The notes under the pieces are model-generated. The model ran no database searches, was not told where the DNA came from, and saw nothing but the letters and a program-made list of their open reading frames with translations. From contig CAWDVA010000007.1 in the NCBI GenBank assembly GCA_963805645.1, positions 62,001-126,000 on the forward strand: a stretch of 64,000 bases of DNA, read 5' to 3'. This document shows positions 25,075 through 34,658 of the stretch, in pieces. The stretch comes from CAVXEH01 sp963805645. Lineage in GTDB: Bacteria; Chloroflexota; Limnocylindria; QHBO01. Every line of letters begins with the position of its first letter. The first letter of the stretch is position 1. Position numbers and translations under genes: made by a program.

Positions 25075-26476
25075 TGGCCGGCGACCCGGCTCCCGGGTCG
25101 TCCGTCGGCGGCGGCCCATTGGCATGAAGCCCCTCCGCCGCATTCCGTCGCCAGGACAGGATGCCGGCCCAGAGGGTGACTGCCCCCAGCAGGAACATGA
25201 CGACGGGAATGCCGGCGCCCGGGAAGACGATGTTCAGCAGGTCCGCCAGCGCCGGTGCGGCCAGAACCGGGAGGAACGAGGCCACCGAGAGGAGCGTGTT
25301 CAGGATCCCGAAGATCCGGCCGCGCACGTCCCTGGGCAGCTCCTCCTGGAGCGCGGTCTGGGACGGGATGGCGACGAACGCATACTCGAGGCCCGCAGTG
25401 ACGGCGATCACCACGACCACCGCGATGAGCGAGAGCAGCGGCGAGACCATCTGCGGAAGGTTCGACTCGAGCGGCTGGATGGCCGGCGACAGGAACCGGA
25501 CCACCGGCTTCACGCCGGCAATCGAGATCAGGGTCACTCCCATGGCCACCAGGCCGATGTCGATCACCAGCCTCCGGGGCAGCCGCTTGCCGTACGAGTT
25601 GAGGAACAGGATTCCCACCACGGCGCCGAGGCCGGCAGGCCCCATGATGAAGAAGAAGTCCTCGGCCCGCAGCTGCAGGATCTGGGTGGCAAACCCCGGC
25701 CCCAGCGCCCCCATCACCCCGATGAGCGAGGAGGCAACCCCCAGGTAGATCAGCGACCAGGCGATGCGCGGGGTGCGCCGCACGAAGGCCACGCCTTCGC
25801 GCAGCTCGACGAGCACCGCCGTCAAAGCCCGACCCGCATCGATCGGGGCGCGGCCGTGGTCCGGCGGAACGCCGGGAATGGGGACGATCGCCAACGCCGC
25901 CAGGCCAAACATGATTGCCACCACGACGTACACCGCGGTGGCTCCCGCGGTGGTCAGCAGGAGCGGGCCCAGGAAGCCGAAGCCGATGGCGAAGGTGGCA
26001 TTGATGGTGAGCACAAACAGCGAGTTCGCCGCCATCAGGTTGCCCTGCTTCACGATGCGCGGGATGGAGGTCAGCTCGGCGGGCGCGAAGAAGGCGGTCA
26101 CCGTCGCCACGAACAGGTTGATGACGTAGATCAGAACGATGTTGGTGCCGACGAAGATGAACGCGATGGTGCCGGCGGCCCGCAGGACGTTCGCGGCGAG
26201 CATGATCAGGCGCGCGTCTGTGCGTTCCACGATGACACCCGCCAGCGCGCTGAAGGCGACCGCCGGGAAGAGGAAGGTCAGGATCAGGATCGCGTTGGCC
26301 GTGTTCGATCCGGTCGTGCCGACCACGATGGCCATGAGACCGGCGAGGACCATGTTGCTCGCCAGCTGGCTGAGCACCTGGGCCGTCCAGAGCGCCACGA
26401 AGGACCGGTTCCGGAACACGCTGCCGACCCCGGCGAGATCCTCGCCGCCGAGATCCGGCGGCAGCTCGATGCTCAC
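25064..26476 (-). CDS. MFS transporter
   Basis: A 470-residue major facilitator from GTG 26476, whose first bases overlap the DUF951 stop (GTGA). About 12 hydrophobic helices are visible, starting with FVALWTAQVLSQLASNMVLA. AGVIVERTDARLIMLAANVLR carries the MFS loop 2-3 motif. It resembles the MFS_3 (DHA3/enterobactin-exporter-like) group. The substrate is unknown. A longer frame exists but would cover the DUF951 gene. Confidence 0.88.
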   Translation of the reverse strand: MSIELPPDLGGEDLAGVGSVFRNRSFVALWTAQVLSQLASNMVLAGLMAIVVGTTGSNTANAILILTFLFPAVAFSALAGVIVERTDARLIMLAANVLRAAGTIAFIFVGTNIVLIYVINLFVATVTAFFAPAELTSIPRIVKQGNLMAANSLFVLTINATFAIGFGFLGPLLLTTAGATAVYVVVAIMFGLAALAIVPIPGVPPDHGRAPIDAGRALTAVLVELREGVAFVRRTPRIAWSLIYLGVASSLIGVMGALGPGFATQILQLRAEDFFFIMGPAGLGAVVGILFLNSYGKRLPRRLVIDIGLVAMGVTLISIAGVKPVVRFLSPAIQPLESNLPQMVSPLLSLIAVVVVIAVTAGLEYAFVAIPSQTALQEELPRDVRGRIFGILNTLLSVASFLPVLAAPALADLLNIVFPGAGIPVVMFLLGAVTLWAGILSWRRNAAEGLHANGPPPTDDPGAGSPANGD

Positions 26477-26688
26477 GGGCGTTGTTCCGGTCCGCGCGCC
26501 AGGAACTCCGTGAAACGCCGCTCCACCGTCAGCCGGTCCATCAGGATCCGGTGCCCGCAGCCCGCGCATACCAGGCCGATGTCCGCGCCCAGGCGCACCA
26601 CCTCCCAGTCGCGGCTCCCGCAGGGGTGCGAGCGGCGCAGCCGCAGCCGGTCACCGATCCGCAGGTCCAGCGGCCCGGCCACGGTCAC
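26473..26688 (-). CDS. DUF951 small protein (YyzM-like)
   Basis: A 71-residue protein from GTG 26688, overlapping the PmbA stop (GTGA) and itself overlapped by the MFS start. LRIGDRLRLRRSHPCGSRDW then EVVRLGADIGLVCAGCGHRI is the DUF951 signature, with Cys residues in HPCG and CAGC that could bind zinc. In Firmicutes the relative is YyzM, of unknown role. It lies between the protease subunits TldD/PmbA and the transporter, in tight translational coupling. Confidence 0.85.
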   Translation of the reverse strand: MTVAGPLDLRIGDRLRLRRSHPCGSRDWEVVRLGADIGLVCAGCGHRILMDRLTVERRFTEFLARGPEQRP

Positions 26689-28055
26689 GCAGCCCCCTCC
26701 GCTGCGGTCGCGCCGGTGAACGCGAAGCGGTCGATCAGCAGCGCCGGAGCGCACACGTTGATCCCGCCGTACTCCGGCGCCACGAGCCGCGACTCGCGGC
26801 TGATCCCGTCGATTCGGCTGAAGGCGTCGGGCACCGACTGCGTGAAGCGCAGGTTGCGGATGGGACGCACGACCCGGCCACCCTCGACCAGGAACGTGCC
26901 GTCCTTGGTCATCCCGGTCAGGATCGCGCGTTTGGCGTGCACCACGTTGACGTAGTGGAATCTGGTGACCCAGATGCCGCGATCCAGCCGGGCGAGCAGC
27001 GCATCGTGCTGGTCGTCGCCGGTACCCACGAACAGGTTCCAGGGGATAGGCCCCCACGTGTTCGGCGCCGGCAGGGCATGCCCCGTGGACGCGGTGCCGG
27101 CGCGCATCGCCGTCTTCGTATCGTGGACCAGCCCGGTCGCCACGCCCCCGGTCACCACGTCGACCCGCTGCTTGCGGACCCCCTCGTAGTCGAAGGCCGA
27201 CGGCAATCCACCGGCGTCCTGGCCGTCGTCCCAGATGTGCACGTTGGGGCCCATCACCGGTTGGCCGAGCTCCATGAAGGTGCGCCCCTCCTGGGCGGCG
27301 AGGGCGGAGAAGCTGATCGGCGCGGTGTATTCGACGAGGGTCGCGACTGCGTATGGCTCGAGCAGCACGGGATACTCCCCCGGCTCCAGGTCCCCCGCTC
27401 CCGCCGAGCGCACCGCGCGGTCGACCGCCTCGGCACCCATCGCTGCGGCATCCACGCGGGCCACGTCCGCGTTCGCGGCCTGGGCGTAGCCGGAGCCGCC
27501 ATCGGCGCTCATCACCACGGTGACCAGCTTCGCCTGGGTCGTGCTCCCGGAGCTCCGCAGCCCGCGCGTGTTCGCGATCGCCAGGGTGGTCGCCTCCGTC
27601 GAAAAGGCACCGCTGGCCTCCAGATCCGCGGCCACGGCGGCCTCGATGACCTCCCGGGCACCGGCGGCGCGCAGCGCAGGATCCGCCGCTGCGGTGGCGT
27701 CGGACCAGCCGACAAGGCTGTGCTCGGTCGCCGGACCTTCGGCGAGGGGCGCGGTCTCCGGGTTGCGGGCGGCGCGATCACGGATCGCGGTCGCGCTGGC
27801 GATCGCTGCTCGCAGCCCCGTGTCGTCCAGGCGATTTGTGATCGCCACACCCGTCCGACCATCGGCGACGAGCCTCACGCGCAGCGTGGCGTCGTGATCC
27901 ACCACGTTCTGGTGGACCTGCGAGTTGGCGAACCGGGTCAACGCCGCATCGTGGGCGGTATAGGCGGCCTCGGCCTCGCCGCCGCGGACCATGCCCAGGA
28001 CCCGGTCCAGGATCCGCGACGCCTGCTCCGGATCATGCCGGCCGGAGCTCACCAT
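26685..28055 (-). CDS. TldD/PmbA-family protease partner subunit (PmbA/TldE-like)
   Basis: A 456-residue member of the modulator-of-gyrase family. N-terminal YTAHDAALTRFANSQVHQNV and RVRLVADGRTGVAITNRLDD are typical, as are the central LLEPYAVATLVEY and C-terminal GMTKDGTFLVEGGRVVRPIR. It lacks the HExxxH zinc motif, so it is the non-catalytic TldE/PmbA partner. ATG 28055 overlaps the end of the tldD gene by 7 bp. In Enterobacteria the pair matures microcin B17 and degrades CcdA; here no obvious peptide substrate is adjacent. Confidence 0.9.
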   Translation of the reverse strand: MVSSGRHDPEQASRILDRVLGMVRGGEAEAAYTAHDAALTRFANSQVHQNVVDHDATLRVRLVADGRTGVAITNRLDDTGLRAAIASATAIRDRAARNPETAPLAEGPATEHSLVGWSDATAAADPALRAAGAREVIEAAVAADLEASGAFSTEATTLAIANTRGLRSSGSTTQAKLVTVVMSADGGSGYAQAANADVARVDAAAMGAEAVDRAVRSAGAGDLEPGEYPVLLEPYAVATLVEYTAPISFSALAAQEGRTFMELGQPVMGPNVHIWDDGQDAGGLPSAFDYEGVRKQRVDVVTGGVATGLVHDTKTAMRAGTASTGHALPAPNTWGPIPWNLFVGTGDDQHDALLARLDRGIWVTRFHYVNVVHAKRAILTGMTKDGTFLVEGGRVVRPIRNLRFTQSVPDAFSRIDGISRESRLVAPEYGGINVCAPALLIDRFAFTGATAAEGAA

Positions 28056-29503
28056 CGGCCGACCCCCACCTCCACACCGCGGAAGCGCGCCGGGGCCGCG
28101 CCGTGGCTCACATGCCCGGTCTGCATGGGCTCGCCCTTGCCGCAGTTGGGAACCCCCCACAGCACCCAGCTCTCCGGTCCGGCGATCGCGTCACAGCTCC
28201 CCCAGAACCGCGGGGTGATCCCGGTATACGTGGGATTGCGAACCAGCTGCGTCCGGCGCCCGTTCTTGATGAGCCACCCGGCCTGGGTCCCGAACTGGAA
28301 GTTCAGGCGCCGGTCGTCGATGCTCCAGGAGCGATTGGTGTCGAGGTAGATGCCCTCGCGCGTATCGGCGATGAGATCATCGAGGCTGCCGGCCGCACCG
28401 GGCCGCAGGCTGACGTTCGTCATGCGGATGATGGGGATCCGATCCCACCCTGATGCTCGGGCACTGCCCATGCTGCGGCGCCCGATGCGGGGCGCCGTCT
28501 CGCGGTTCGTCAGGTATCCCACGAACAGCCCGCCGGACACGATGGGCACGTTCTGGGCCGGCACGCCCTCGTCATCCCAGCCGAAGGTGCCCAGGCCGCC
28601 CGGCACGGTCGCATCGGCGTCGATGTTGACCAGCGCGCTGCCGTACTGGAGCTGATCAAGCCTGTCGAGGGTGAGAAACGAGGTCCCGGCGAAGGAGGCC
28701 TCCATGCCGAGCACACGGTCGAGCTCGATGGGGTGGCCGCACGACTCATGGATCTGGATGGCGAGCTGGCTCGACTCGAGGATGACGGTCATGGGTCCGG
28801 CCGGACACTGCGGTGCATCGAGAAGCGCGACTGCCTCCTCGCCGATGCGCTGAGCCTGTCCGGGCAGGTCCAGGGCGCGAACCGCTTCGAATCCGGCGGT
28901 CACGACCTGCCCGCCGGCCTGCGGGTAGCTCCGCACCTGGAGCTCGCTGTCGTTGACGGCACTGGCCTCGATGCCCGCTCCGACTTCGACGATCTCCTGG
29001 TCCAGGCGAGCGCCCTCGGTCGAGGCGAACCTCTTGTGCTCGCGGCTCCATTCCATGGTCGCTTCCCGGACGCTGACGCCCGACACCGCGCCCATGGTGG
29101 CGTCCGCCTCGAAGAGGATTCTCAGCTTCTCGTCGAGCGGCACCGCGAACGGATCCTCTGCCACCGGTGTCCGGTAGCTGCCACGAGCGGCCGGGGTGTC
29201 GTCCATGACGATGGGCTCTCGCCGCGATGCGGCGCTGGCACGGGCCACCGCCGACGCCTCCCGTGCGACCCGCTCCGCCTCCTCCGGCTCCATCAGCGCG
29301 CTGCCTGAGAACCCCCAGCCGCCCTCGATCAGGACCCGGACGCCGAACCCCGCGCTTTCCTGGGCCTGCGCAGCCTCGAGCGCCCCGCTCTTGACGGTCA
29401 GGGCCTCTGCCGCGTGCTCAACGACGCGGATGTCTGCATACGCGGCGCCGGCGCGCTGCGCCGCATCAAGGGCTCGGTTGATGAGGTCGTTCACTGGCAC
29501 CAT
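28049..29503 (-). CDS. tldD: TldD metalloprotease
   Basis: A 484-residue TldD. The zinc-binding HESCGHPIELDR (HExxxH, near residue 251) marks the catalytic subunit. N-terminal AAYADIRVVEHAAEALTVKS and C-terminal LIKNGRRTQLVRNPTYTGIT then GITPRFWGSCDAI are family-typical. It forms heterodimers with PmbA, encoded immediately downstream with overlapping ends. About 100 bp without a gene separate it from the upstream DUF881 genes; this could hold its own promoter. Confidence 0.93.
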   Translation of the reverse strand: MVPVNDLINRALDAAQRAGAAYADIRVVEHAAEALTVKSGALEAAQAQESAGFGVRVLIEGGWGFSGSALMEPEEAERVAREASAVARASAASRREPIVMDDTPAARGSYRTPVAEDPFAVPLDEKLRILFEADATMGAVSGVSVREATMEWSREHKRFASTEGARLDQEIVEVGAGIEASAVNDSELQVRSYPQAGGQVVTAGFEAVRALDLPGQAQRIGEEAVALLDAPQCPAGPMTVILESSQLAIQIHESCGHPIELDRVLGMEASFAGTSFLTLDRLDQLQYGSALVNIDADATVPGGLGTFGWDDEGVPAQNVPIVSGGLFVGYLTNRETAPRIGRRSMGSARASGWDRIPIIRMTNVSLRPGAAGSLDDLIADTREGIYLDTNRSWSIDDRRLNFQFGTQAGWLIKNGRRTQLVRNPTYTGITPRFWGSCDAIAGPESWVLWGVPNCGKGEPMQTGHVSHGAAPARFRGVEVGVGRW

Positions 29504-29602
29504 CCGTGATCGTCTCCGGTGGTGCGCGCGGGCGAGACGATGTCAGGCGCCGCCCGGCGCGGACAAGGGCGTCACTCTAGCATGTGGCCCTGTCGTGACC
29601 GC

Positions 29603-30274
29603 TCACTCGGCGGCGTGGGCCACCCTGGGCGCGAGATCAACGGTGGTGGCCGGGATCAGCACCTGCTCGGCCTGCGAGATGTCGATCGTCGCATTCACGA
29701 ACAGCTTCAGCTGGCTGATGATGCCGCCCGGTCGCTGCAACGCTGCCAGCAGGCCCTCGGGGTCGCCGACCGCCCGGATGGTGAAGGCGCGGCCGACATC
29801 GGTCCCATCGATCGCCAGCGAGTCGGTGGCGAGGACGCACACCGAGCGCGCAGTGATCCGGATCTGGTCCACGGCGACTGCCTCCGCGCCGGCGTTCCGC
29901 AGCTCGTTCAGCAGGTCGTTGACCGCGATGGCGTCCAGGTCGCCATCGACGGTCACCACGATCCCCTGCCCCTCCACGCCACCGAGGCCACCGAAGGCCA
30001 TGATGCGGCGGAGGTCCTCCGTCGAGACGTCCAGCGCGCTCTGGCCCTGCGCATCGGCCAGCCGATACTCGCGAAGCTGCTCCCGCGCATCGGCCAGGGA
30101 TGCGCGGAGCTCGCGGTTCCGGTCCGAGAGCGTCTCGATCAGCGTCGAAAGGTCCTGCGCCGACAGGCTGCTGATCTCGGTTGGGCGCGCCTGCGAACGG
30201 AGCTGGCCCACCAGGAGCAGCCCAATGAGCATCGCGACTGCCGTCAGGCTCAGCTGCGCGGCCCGGCTCGACAT
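29603..30274 (-). CDS. DUF881 protein (second of tandem pair)
   Basis: A 223-residue protein with one N-terminal membrane helix (LTAVAMLIGLLLVGQL), a coiled-coil region (LSTLIETLSDRNRELRASL), then the DUF881 domain (GQGIVVTVDGDLDAIAVNDL, LLNELRNAGAEAVAVDQIRI). In Firmicutes such proteins (YlxW/YlxX) are encoded near division genes; function unknown. Its start overlaps the upstream DUF881 stop by one base (TGATG). Confidence 0.85.
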   Translation of the reverse strand: MSSRAAQLSLTAVAMLIGLLLVGQLRSQARPTEISSLSAQDLSTLIETLSDRNRELRASLADAREQLREYRLADAQGQSALDVSTEDLRRIMAFGGLGGVEGQGIVVTVDGDLDAIAVNDLLNELRNAGAEAVAVDQIRITARSVCVLATDSLAIDGTDVGRAFTIRAVGDPEGLLAALQRPGGIISQLKLFVNATIDISQAEQVLIPATTVDLAPRVAHAAE

Positions 30275-31068
30275 CAGCCGCCCCCCGTGGGCACGGCCCA
30301 GCGGAAGCGGGTGCTTCCGACAAACGCCGGCAACGTCAGGTTGCCGTTCGCCTGGGCAGCGAACTCCAGGCCGAAGGCGTCGATCCGATGCGCGACTCGC
30401 CCGAGATAGGCCGGGTCGGAGAGGAACCGGCCCAGGAGTCCATCAGGGCCGATGGCCTCGAGCCGGAACGGGGGCGACAGGAACGCGGTGTTGACCAGGA
30501 TCGAGGCGCCAACCCCGTAGATGGACGAGGTGCTCACCAGCCGTTCGCCGTTGATGGTGATGGCTTCCGCCCCCGACGCCCACAGGGCGGCAACGATGTC
30601 GTGCAGGTCGTCAACGAGGACGATGTAGTTCTGCGGGTTCTCCCCGGCCGGCACCGGCCGGTTGGAATCCGCGATCTCGACCACGACGCCCGGTCCGGTG
30701 ACCTTGGTGAGACCGGCGGCCAGCCGTGCGGCCGCGAGCTGCTGGTTCAGCTGCTCGAGTGCCGTTTGCGACCCCGCGCTCTGCGACTGGAACTCCTGGA
30801 CCTGGCTCTCCACGTCAGCCAGCTGGTCGCGGAGCGACTTCTGCTCGTCCTCCAGGGCGACCACCTGGTCGGCCAGGACCTGCTGGGCGGAGGTCGTGTA
30901 CTGCTGCCGGACGATGCTGCTGTTCCACTGGGCCGCGGCCACGAAGCCGGAGATGCCCAGCGCGACGGCGATCGACAGGGCCCAGGTCGGCCGCAGCCGG
31001 GGTCGTGGCGGCCGGGGCAGGCGCGGAGCCGGCAGGTGACCCCATCGCCCCGGACGCTCAGCCATCAC
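30274..31068 (-). CDS. DUF881 protein (first of tandem pair)
   Basis: A 264-residue protein, paralogue of the next gene. A Pro/Arg-rich cytoplasmic start is followed by a membrane helix (WALSIAVALGISGFVAAAQW), a coiled coil (VALEDEQKSLRDQLADVESQ) and a DUF881 domain (VTGPGVVVEIADSN, NYIVLVDDLHDIVAALWASG, AITINGERLVSTSSI). ATG 31068 or 31065; the former overlaps the peptidase gene by 11 bp. The tandem pair probably forms a membrane-anchored complex. Confidence 0.85.
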   Translation of the reverse strand: MMAERPGRWGHLPAPRLPRPPRPRLRPTWALSIAVALGISGFVAAAQWNSSIVRQQYTTSAQQVLADQVVALEDEQKSLRDQLADVESQVQEFQSQSAGSQTALEQLNQQLAAARLAAGLTKVTGPGVVVEIADSNRPVPAGENPQNYIVLVDDLHDIVAALWASGAEAITINGERLVSTSSIYGVGASILVNTAFLSPPFRLEAIGPDGLLGRFLSDPAYLGRVAHRIDAFGLEFAAQANGNLTLPAFVGSTRFRWAVPTGGG

Positions 31069-32383
31069 TCACCCCCGTCCTCCGCCGGTACCAGAATGCG
31101 CCCAGGATGGCGGTCACCACAAGCACGATGATCGCCACCCAGCCGAGGAACGCGCTTGCCGAGGCATCGGCGGCGGCAGACCCACCGGAGGACGCCGGGA
31201 GGGCGGTGCCCGCGCCAGGCACCGGAGCGCCGGACGACGCCGTGCCCTGGGCGCCGGTCCGGACGATGGACGGGCCAATGGTCGCCGCGGCGACCGGCTG
31301 CGGCTCGCTGGCGCCGAAGGCGCTGAAGTAGTCCGCGTAGAGCTGATCCGCGCTCACGCCGGTGCCCGCGTGGAGCGCCTCGGCGTCGGTGGCTCCCGCG
31401 CGGTACGCGGCGGCAATCGCGGCCATCGCCCCCTGGCCGTAGGTGCGGATGATCATGTCGACCATCGTCGCCCCCTCGGCATACGACAGCGAGGAGCCGC
31501 GGGCGCCGATCGGGAACTGCCCGGTGATGGCATCGAAGCTGAACAGGCCGTTCGAGACCTCGCTGCGGACCGTCTGCGCCGCGGCGTCCGCATTCTGCTG
31601 CTCAGACCAGACGGCGAATCCCTCGTTCAGCCAGCTTGCCGGGCTGTGGTACGGGTTTCGCGTGGCGTCGTAGAAGACGACGTGGGTCACCTCGTGGACG
31701 AGGGCCGTGTCGAGGTAGCTGCCGGGTCCCCCACCGAGCCACATGAACACGGTGCGGATGTCGGGGAAGGTCGCCGCGCCCGTCCACTCCCGGGCGCCGG
31801 GACCCAGTGCGCCGAAGAAGTCGCTCTGGGTGGCGTACACGAAGATGTCGATGGGCCCGTCCAGCGCATGACCCAGCATCCGGGTGGCGCGCGTCACCGC
31901 GCCGCTGGTCAGGTCGCCGAAACGCCGGGCCTGCGCCTCGGCCCCGCCGTACCAGTGGACCGTCGCCTCTCCCATCCGCGCGCTTCGCCAGTCCAGCCCG
32001 GGCCGATTGTCCGCGTAGACCAGCGTCGCCGCGGGTGACACGGTCACCGCACCTCCGCTCGTGGCGCGCCACCGGTAGGTGATGGGCGTGTTGGGCGTGA
32101 CGTACTGGGTGGAGGCATCCCACGTGTAGCTCGCGCTCGTCCCGCTGGCTGCCACGGGCGCCACGAACGTGGCGTCCGGGTCAGGGCCGAACTGCAGGAG
32201 CAGCTCCAGCCGATCCGGCGCACCCCCGGGAAGGGCAACGCTGAAGGTGATCGCCTGCCCGTACTGCGCTGATGCACTCCGGGCCCCGAAACCGCTGAAC
32301 GCGGCCGCCGGCGCCGGCCGCGCCAGGCCGACCAGCACGATGGCGATCACCAGGGTCGCGGCGAACGCTGCGAGCCGCCTCAT
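31058..32383 (-). CDS. Secreted, C-terminally anchored gluzincin-type metallopeptidase (peptidase MA-like)
   Basis: A 441-residue protein. Signal peptide (LAAFAATLVIAIVLVGLARP), an Ig-like N-terminal part (YGQAITFSVALPGG ... TWDASTQYVTP), then the peptidase domain with LVHEVTHVVFYDA (HExxH near residue 230) and third-ligand Glu in WLNEGFAVWSEQQ, the gluzincin pattern. An Ala/Ser/Gly-rich stalk and a C-terminal helix (LGWVAIIVLVVTAILGAFWY) with a basic tail suggest surface anchoring. It lies 7 bp downstream of the solute-binding protein. Confidence 0.85.
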   Translation of the reverse strand: MRRLAAFAATLVIAIVLVGLARPAPAAAFSGFGARSASAQYGQAITFSVALPGGAPDRLELLLQFGPDPDATFVAPVAASGTSASYTWDASTQYVTPNTPITYRWRATSGGAVTVSPAATLVYADNRPGLDWRSARMGEATVHWYGGAEAQARRFGDLTSGAVTRATRMLGHALDGPIDIFVYATQSDFFGALGPGAREWTGAATFPDIRTVFMWLGGGPGSYLDTALVHEVTHVVFYDATRNPYHSPASWLNEGFAVWSEQQNADAAAQTVRSEVSNGLFSFDAITGQFPIGARGSSLSYAEGATMVDMIIRTYGQGAMAAIAAAYRAGATDAEALHAGTGVSADQLYADYFSAFGASEPQPVAAATIGPSIVRTGAQGTASSGAPVPGAGTALPASSGGSAAADASASAFLGWVAIIVLVVTAILGAFWYRRRTGVSDG

Positions 32384-32390
32384 CGGTCCG

Positions 32391-33965
32391 TCATCCGTCC
32401 CAGCTCACGAGGCCGAAGTCCAGCAGCCCCACGGTCAGCTCCCCCAGGCCGCGCAGGCCCGGACGAACCAGCCAGGCGGATCGGTCGTAGGCCCACGGGA
32501 TCACCGGCGCCTGTGCGTCCACCTCGGCCTCCACGGCGGCGTATGCACGCGCCTGCGTCGACGGCGTCTCGGCCGCCGCGGCGGCGTCGAGCAGATCGGC
32601 GAAGGTTGAATCCTGCCAGTGCCCGTAGTTGCTATGGGCCGTCGGGGACAGGAGCAGGTCGTAGAGGGCGTGGGGCGAGGGATAGTCCGCGACCCAGTTG
32701 ATGGTGAAGACCTGGGGCGTCTGCCCGCCGTCAAGCTGCGTGATGTAGTCGTTGAAGCTCATCGTCTCGACCTTCACCGTGACGCCAAGCTCCTTCCGCC
32801 AGCTCGCCACGATGGGCGCGACGCCCAGCCCGGTGCCGTTGACCGTGATGGTCCCCAGGCTGGCCGGATTCGCGTAGCCCGCGTCCGTCAGCAGGGCCTT
32901 GGCCCGTGCCACGTCCTGGGCCGCGTCGGCCGCGAAGCCCGCCGGCTGGAGAGCGGGCGGCACAATGGAATTTGCGACCTCCGCGGAGGCACCTTCGCTC
33001 AACGACACCAGGCGCGCCTTGTCAAGCGCGAGCGCGAATGCGCGGCGCACGCGGGCGTCGTCGAACGGGGCCCGGGTCGTGTCGAAGCCCAGGTACTGCA
33101 CGGAGAGTGCGGCTGCCTGGTGGAGCGCCGGCCCAAGGTCGTGGTCGTAGGCGATCCACGTCGCGTCGCTGCCGGCGATCTGGACCAGGTCCAGGGTCTT
33201 GTTGCTGTAGGCGGTGACCGGGTCACCGTCGATGGAGGTGATCCAGTCGACCTCTCCGATGGGCGGCCGGGGACCCGCGTAGTCAGGGTTGGCGGTGAGC
33301 ACCAGGGTGGTGCCGGTGAGCCCGCTGATCGTGTACGGCCCCGACCCCACGAAGTGGCCGGCGGACTGCCAGTCGCCCGATGACGTGGCGTTTCGCGGCA
33401 CGACGAAGGTGGCCGGCGTGGCCGTGATGGACGGGAAGTATCCGGCGGGGTGGCGCAGCTTCACGACCAGGGTGTGGGCGTCCGGCGTGGTGATGCCGAC
33501 GCCGTCCTCCCCCACCCGTCCGGCGATCCGATCCGTCGCGCCCACGATCACGTTGAGCACATCCGGCGCGGTGGCGCCTACGGCGGGGTTCAGCAGCCGG
33601 AGCCAGGAACGACGAATGTCGGTGGCGTCCAGCGGCGACCCGTCCGAGAACCGCAGCCCGTCCCTGATGTGGAACGTGTAGGTCATGCCGTCGGGGGAGA
33701 CATCCCACCCCGATGCGAGCGACGGGTACGGGTTGCCCTGCTCATCGAGCCGGGTGAGGCCGGCGTACACCTGCAGGAGCAGCTGGACGTCGCCGGCATC
33801 GTTGATGCGCGCCGGGTCCAGGGTTCCCGGCTCGCCACCCAGGTACCGCAGCGGCTGCTCCTGCGCCAGCGTGGGTGCCGATACCGGCAGCGCCGCCACC
33901 CCCAGCAGCAGGAGAGCACCGATCACCGCGGCGCGTCGCCATTGGCGCATCAGCCCGTGGGGCAT
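32391..33965 (-). CDS. Family 5 extracellular solute-binding protein (peptide/oligopeptide ABC)
   Basis: A 524-residue SBP_bac_5 protein. Signal sequence AAVIGALLLLGVAALPVSAP, then GGEPGTLDPARINDAGDVQL, LASGWDVSPDGMTYTFHIRD, GLRFSDGSPLDATDIRRSWL, SGPYTIS, ARVRRAFALALDKARL, and FTINWVADYPSPHALYDLLL. These are standard landmarks of OppA/DppA-like proteins. No lipobox Cys, so it may be released or held otherwise. No permease or ATPase genes are adjacent, so it is an orphan binding protein. ATG 33965 or 33950 are both possible. Confidence 0.88.
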   Translation of the reverse strand: MPHGLMRQWRRAAVIGALLLLGVAALPVSAPTLAQEQPLRYLGGEPGTLDPARINDAGDVQLLLQVYAGLTRLDEQGNPYPSLASGWDVSPDGMTYTFHIRDGLRFSDGSPLDATDIRRSWLRLLNPAVGATAPDVLNVIVGATDRIAGRVGEDGVGITTPDAHTLVVKLRHPAGYFPSITATPATFVVPRNATSSGDWQSAGHFVGSGPYTISGLTGTTLVLTANPDYAGPRPPIGEVDWITSIDGDPVTAYSNKTLDLVQIAGSDATWIAYDHDLGPALHQAAALSVQYLGFDTTRAPFDDARVRRAFALALDKARLVSLSEGASAEVANSIVPPALQPAGFAADAAQDVARAKALLTDAGYANPASLGTITVNGTGLGVAPIVASWRKELGVTVKVETMSFNDYITQLDGGQTPQVFTINWVADYPSPHALYDLLLSPTAHSNYGHWQDSTFADLLDAAAAAETPSTQARAYAAVEAEVDAQAPVIPWAYDRSAWLVRPGLRGLGELTVGLLDFGLVSWDG

Positions 33966-34056
33966 GGATCGGCCAGGGCGTTGGGTCGGGCAGGCAGCTG
34001 CGCGCCGGGGGGCGCGGCGTCCGGGAGGCGGCGCACGGCCGGTAGTATACGAGCCC

Positions 34057-34593
34057 GTGCATGCCACCCATGAGCACCGATTCCGGCCGCAGGCGCGCGG
34101 CAGCCTCTCGCTGCGCCAGTTCGTCGAGTCCCTGCGCCGATGGACCCCCGAGATGCGCCAGATCGCGCAGATCGCGCTGACGCGGACCGAGGCGGAGCGC
34201 CAGCGCTACCTGCAGCAGTTCCACGCCGGCCACCACGACCGCAGCCCCGGCCAGCTGGACAGCTTCGTGCGCTGGGCCTACTCCGACCCTCGTCTCGACC
34301 ACGTTCCCGCCCTCCTGGCCGAGCTGGAGCTCGACCCGGCGGCATACGAGAACGGCCTGGTCCACGAGGCGGAGGTCCTCGTGCGCATGCGAGGCGAGGG
34401 CAAGACCCCTGCGCAGCGCGTCCGTGACTACCTCTCGTTGCTCGGGGTCGAGGGGTCGGAGCGCGTGCGCGCGGGCATCGCGACCCTGCTGCCGGCCGGG
34501 TCGACCGACCAGCAGGTCGTCGCCACCATCCGCCTCATGCGTCGCGCCTGGCTCGAGATCTACGGCGACGACCCCTTCTTCGCCGAGGACTGA
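34057..34593 (+). CDS. Hypothetical helical protein
   Basis: A 178-residue soluble protein from GTG 34057; the frame upstream is antisense to the SBP start. It is mostly helical and charged (SLSLRQFVESLRRWTPEMRQ, YLSLLGVEGSERVRAGIATL, VVATIRLMRRAWLEIYGDDP). No signal, membrane segment or cysteine. Not recognised. It diverges from the SBP gene; the 91 bp between them must hold both promoters. Confidence 0.65.
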   Translation: MHATHEHRFRPQARGSLSLRQFVESLRRWTPEMRQIAQIALTRTEAERQRYLQQFHAGHHDRSPGQLDSFVRWAYSDPRLDHVPALLAELELDPAAYENGLVHEAEVLVRMRGEGKTPAQRVRDYLSLLGVEGSERVRAGIATLLPAGSTDQQVVATIRLMRRAWLEIYGDDPFFAED

Positions 34594-34658
34594 CCCGCCA
34601 TGCGTTCGAAGGGGCTAGGATTCGGGGTCCCATCGGATTCACGCACCGAGCGTTCCCA

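Noticed and set aside
24956..26719. 587-codon plus-strand open frame
   Set aside because: Antisense to the MFS, DUF951 and GT2 genes, all of which have recognisable motifs; its own translation is low-complexity Arg/Asp/Gln/His.
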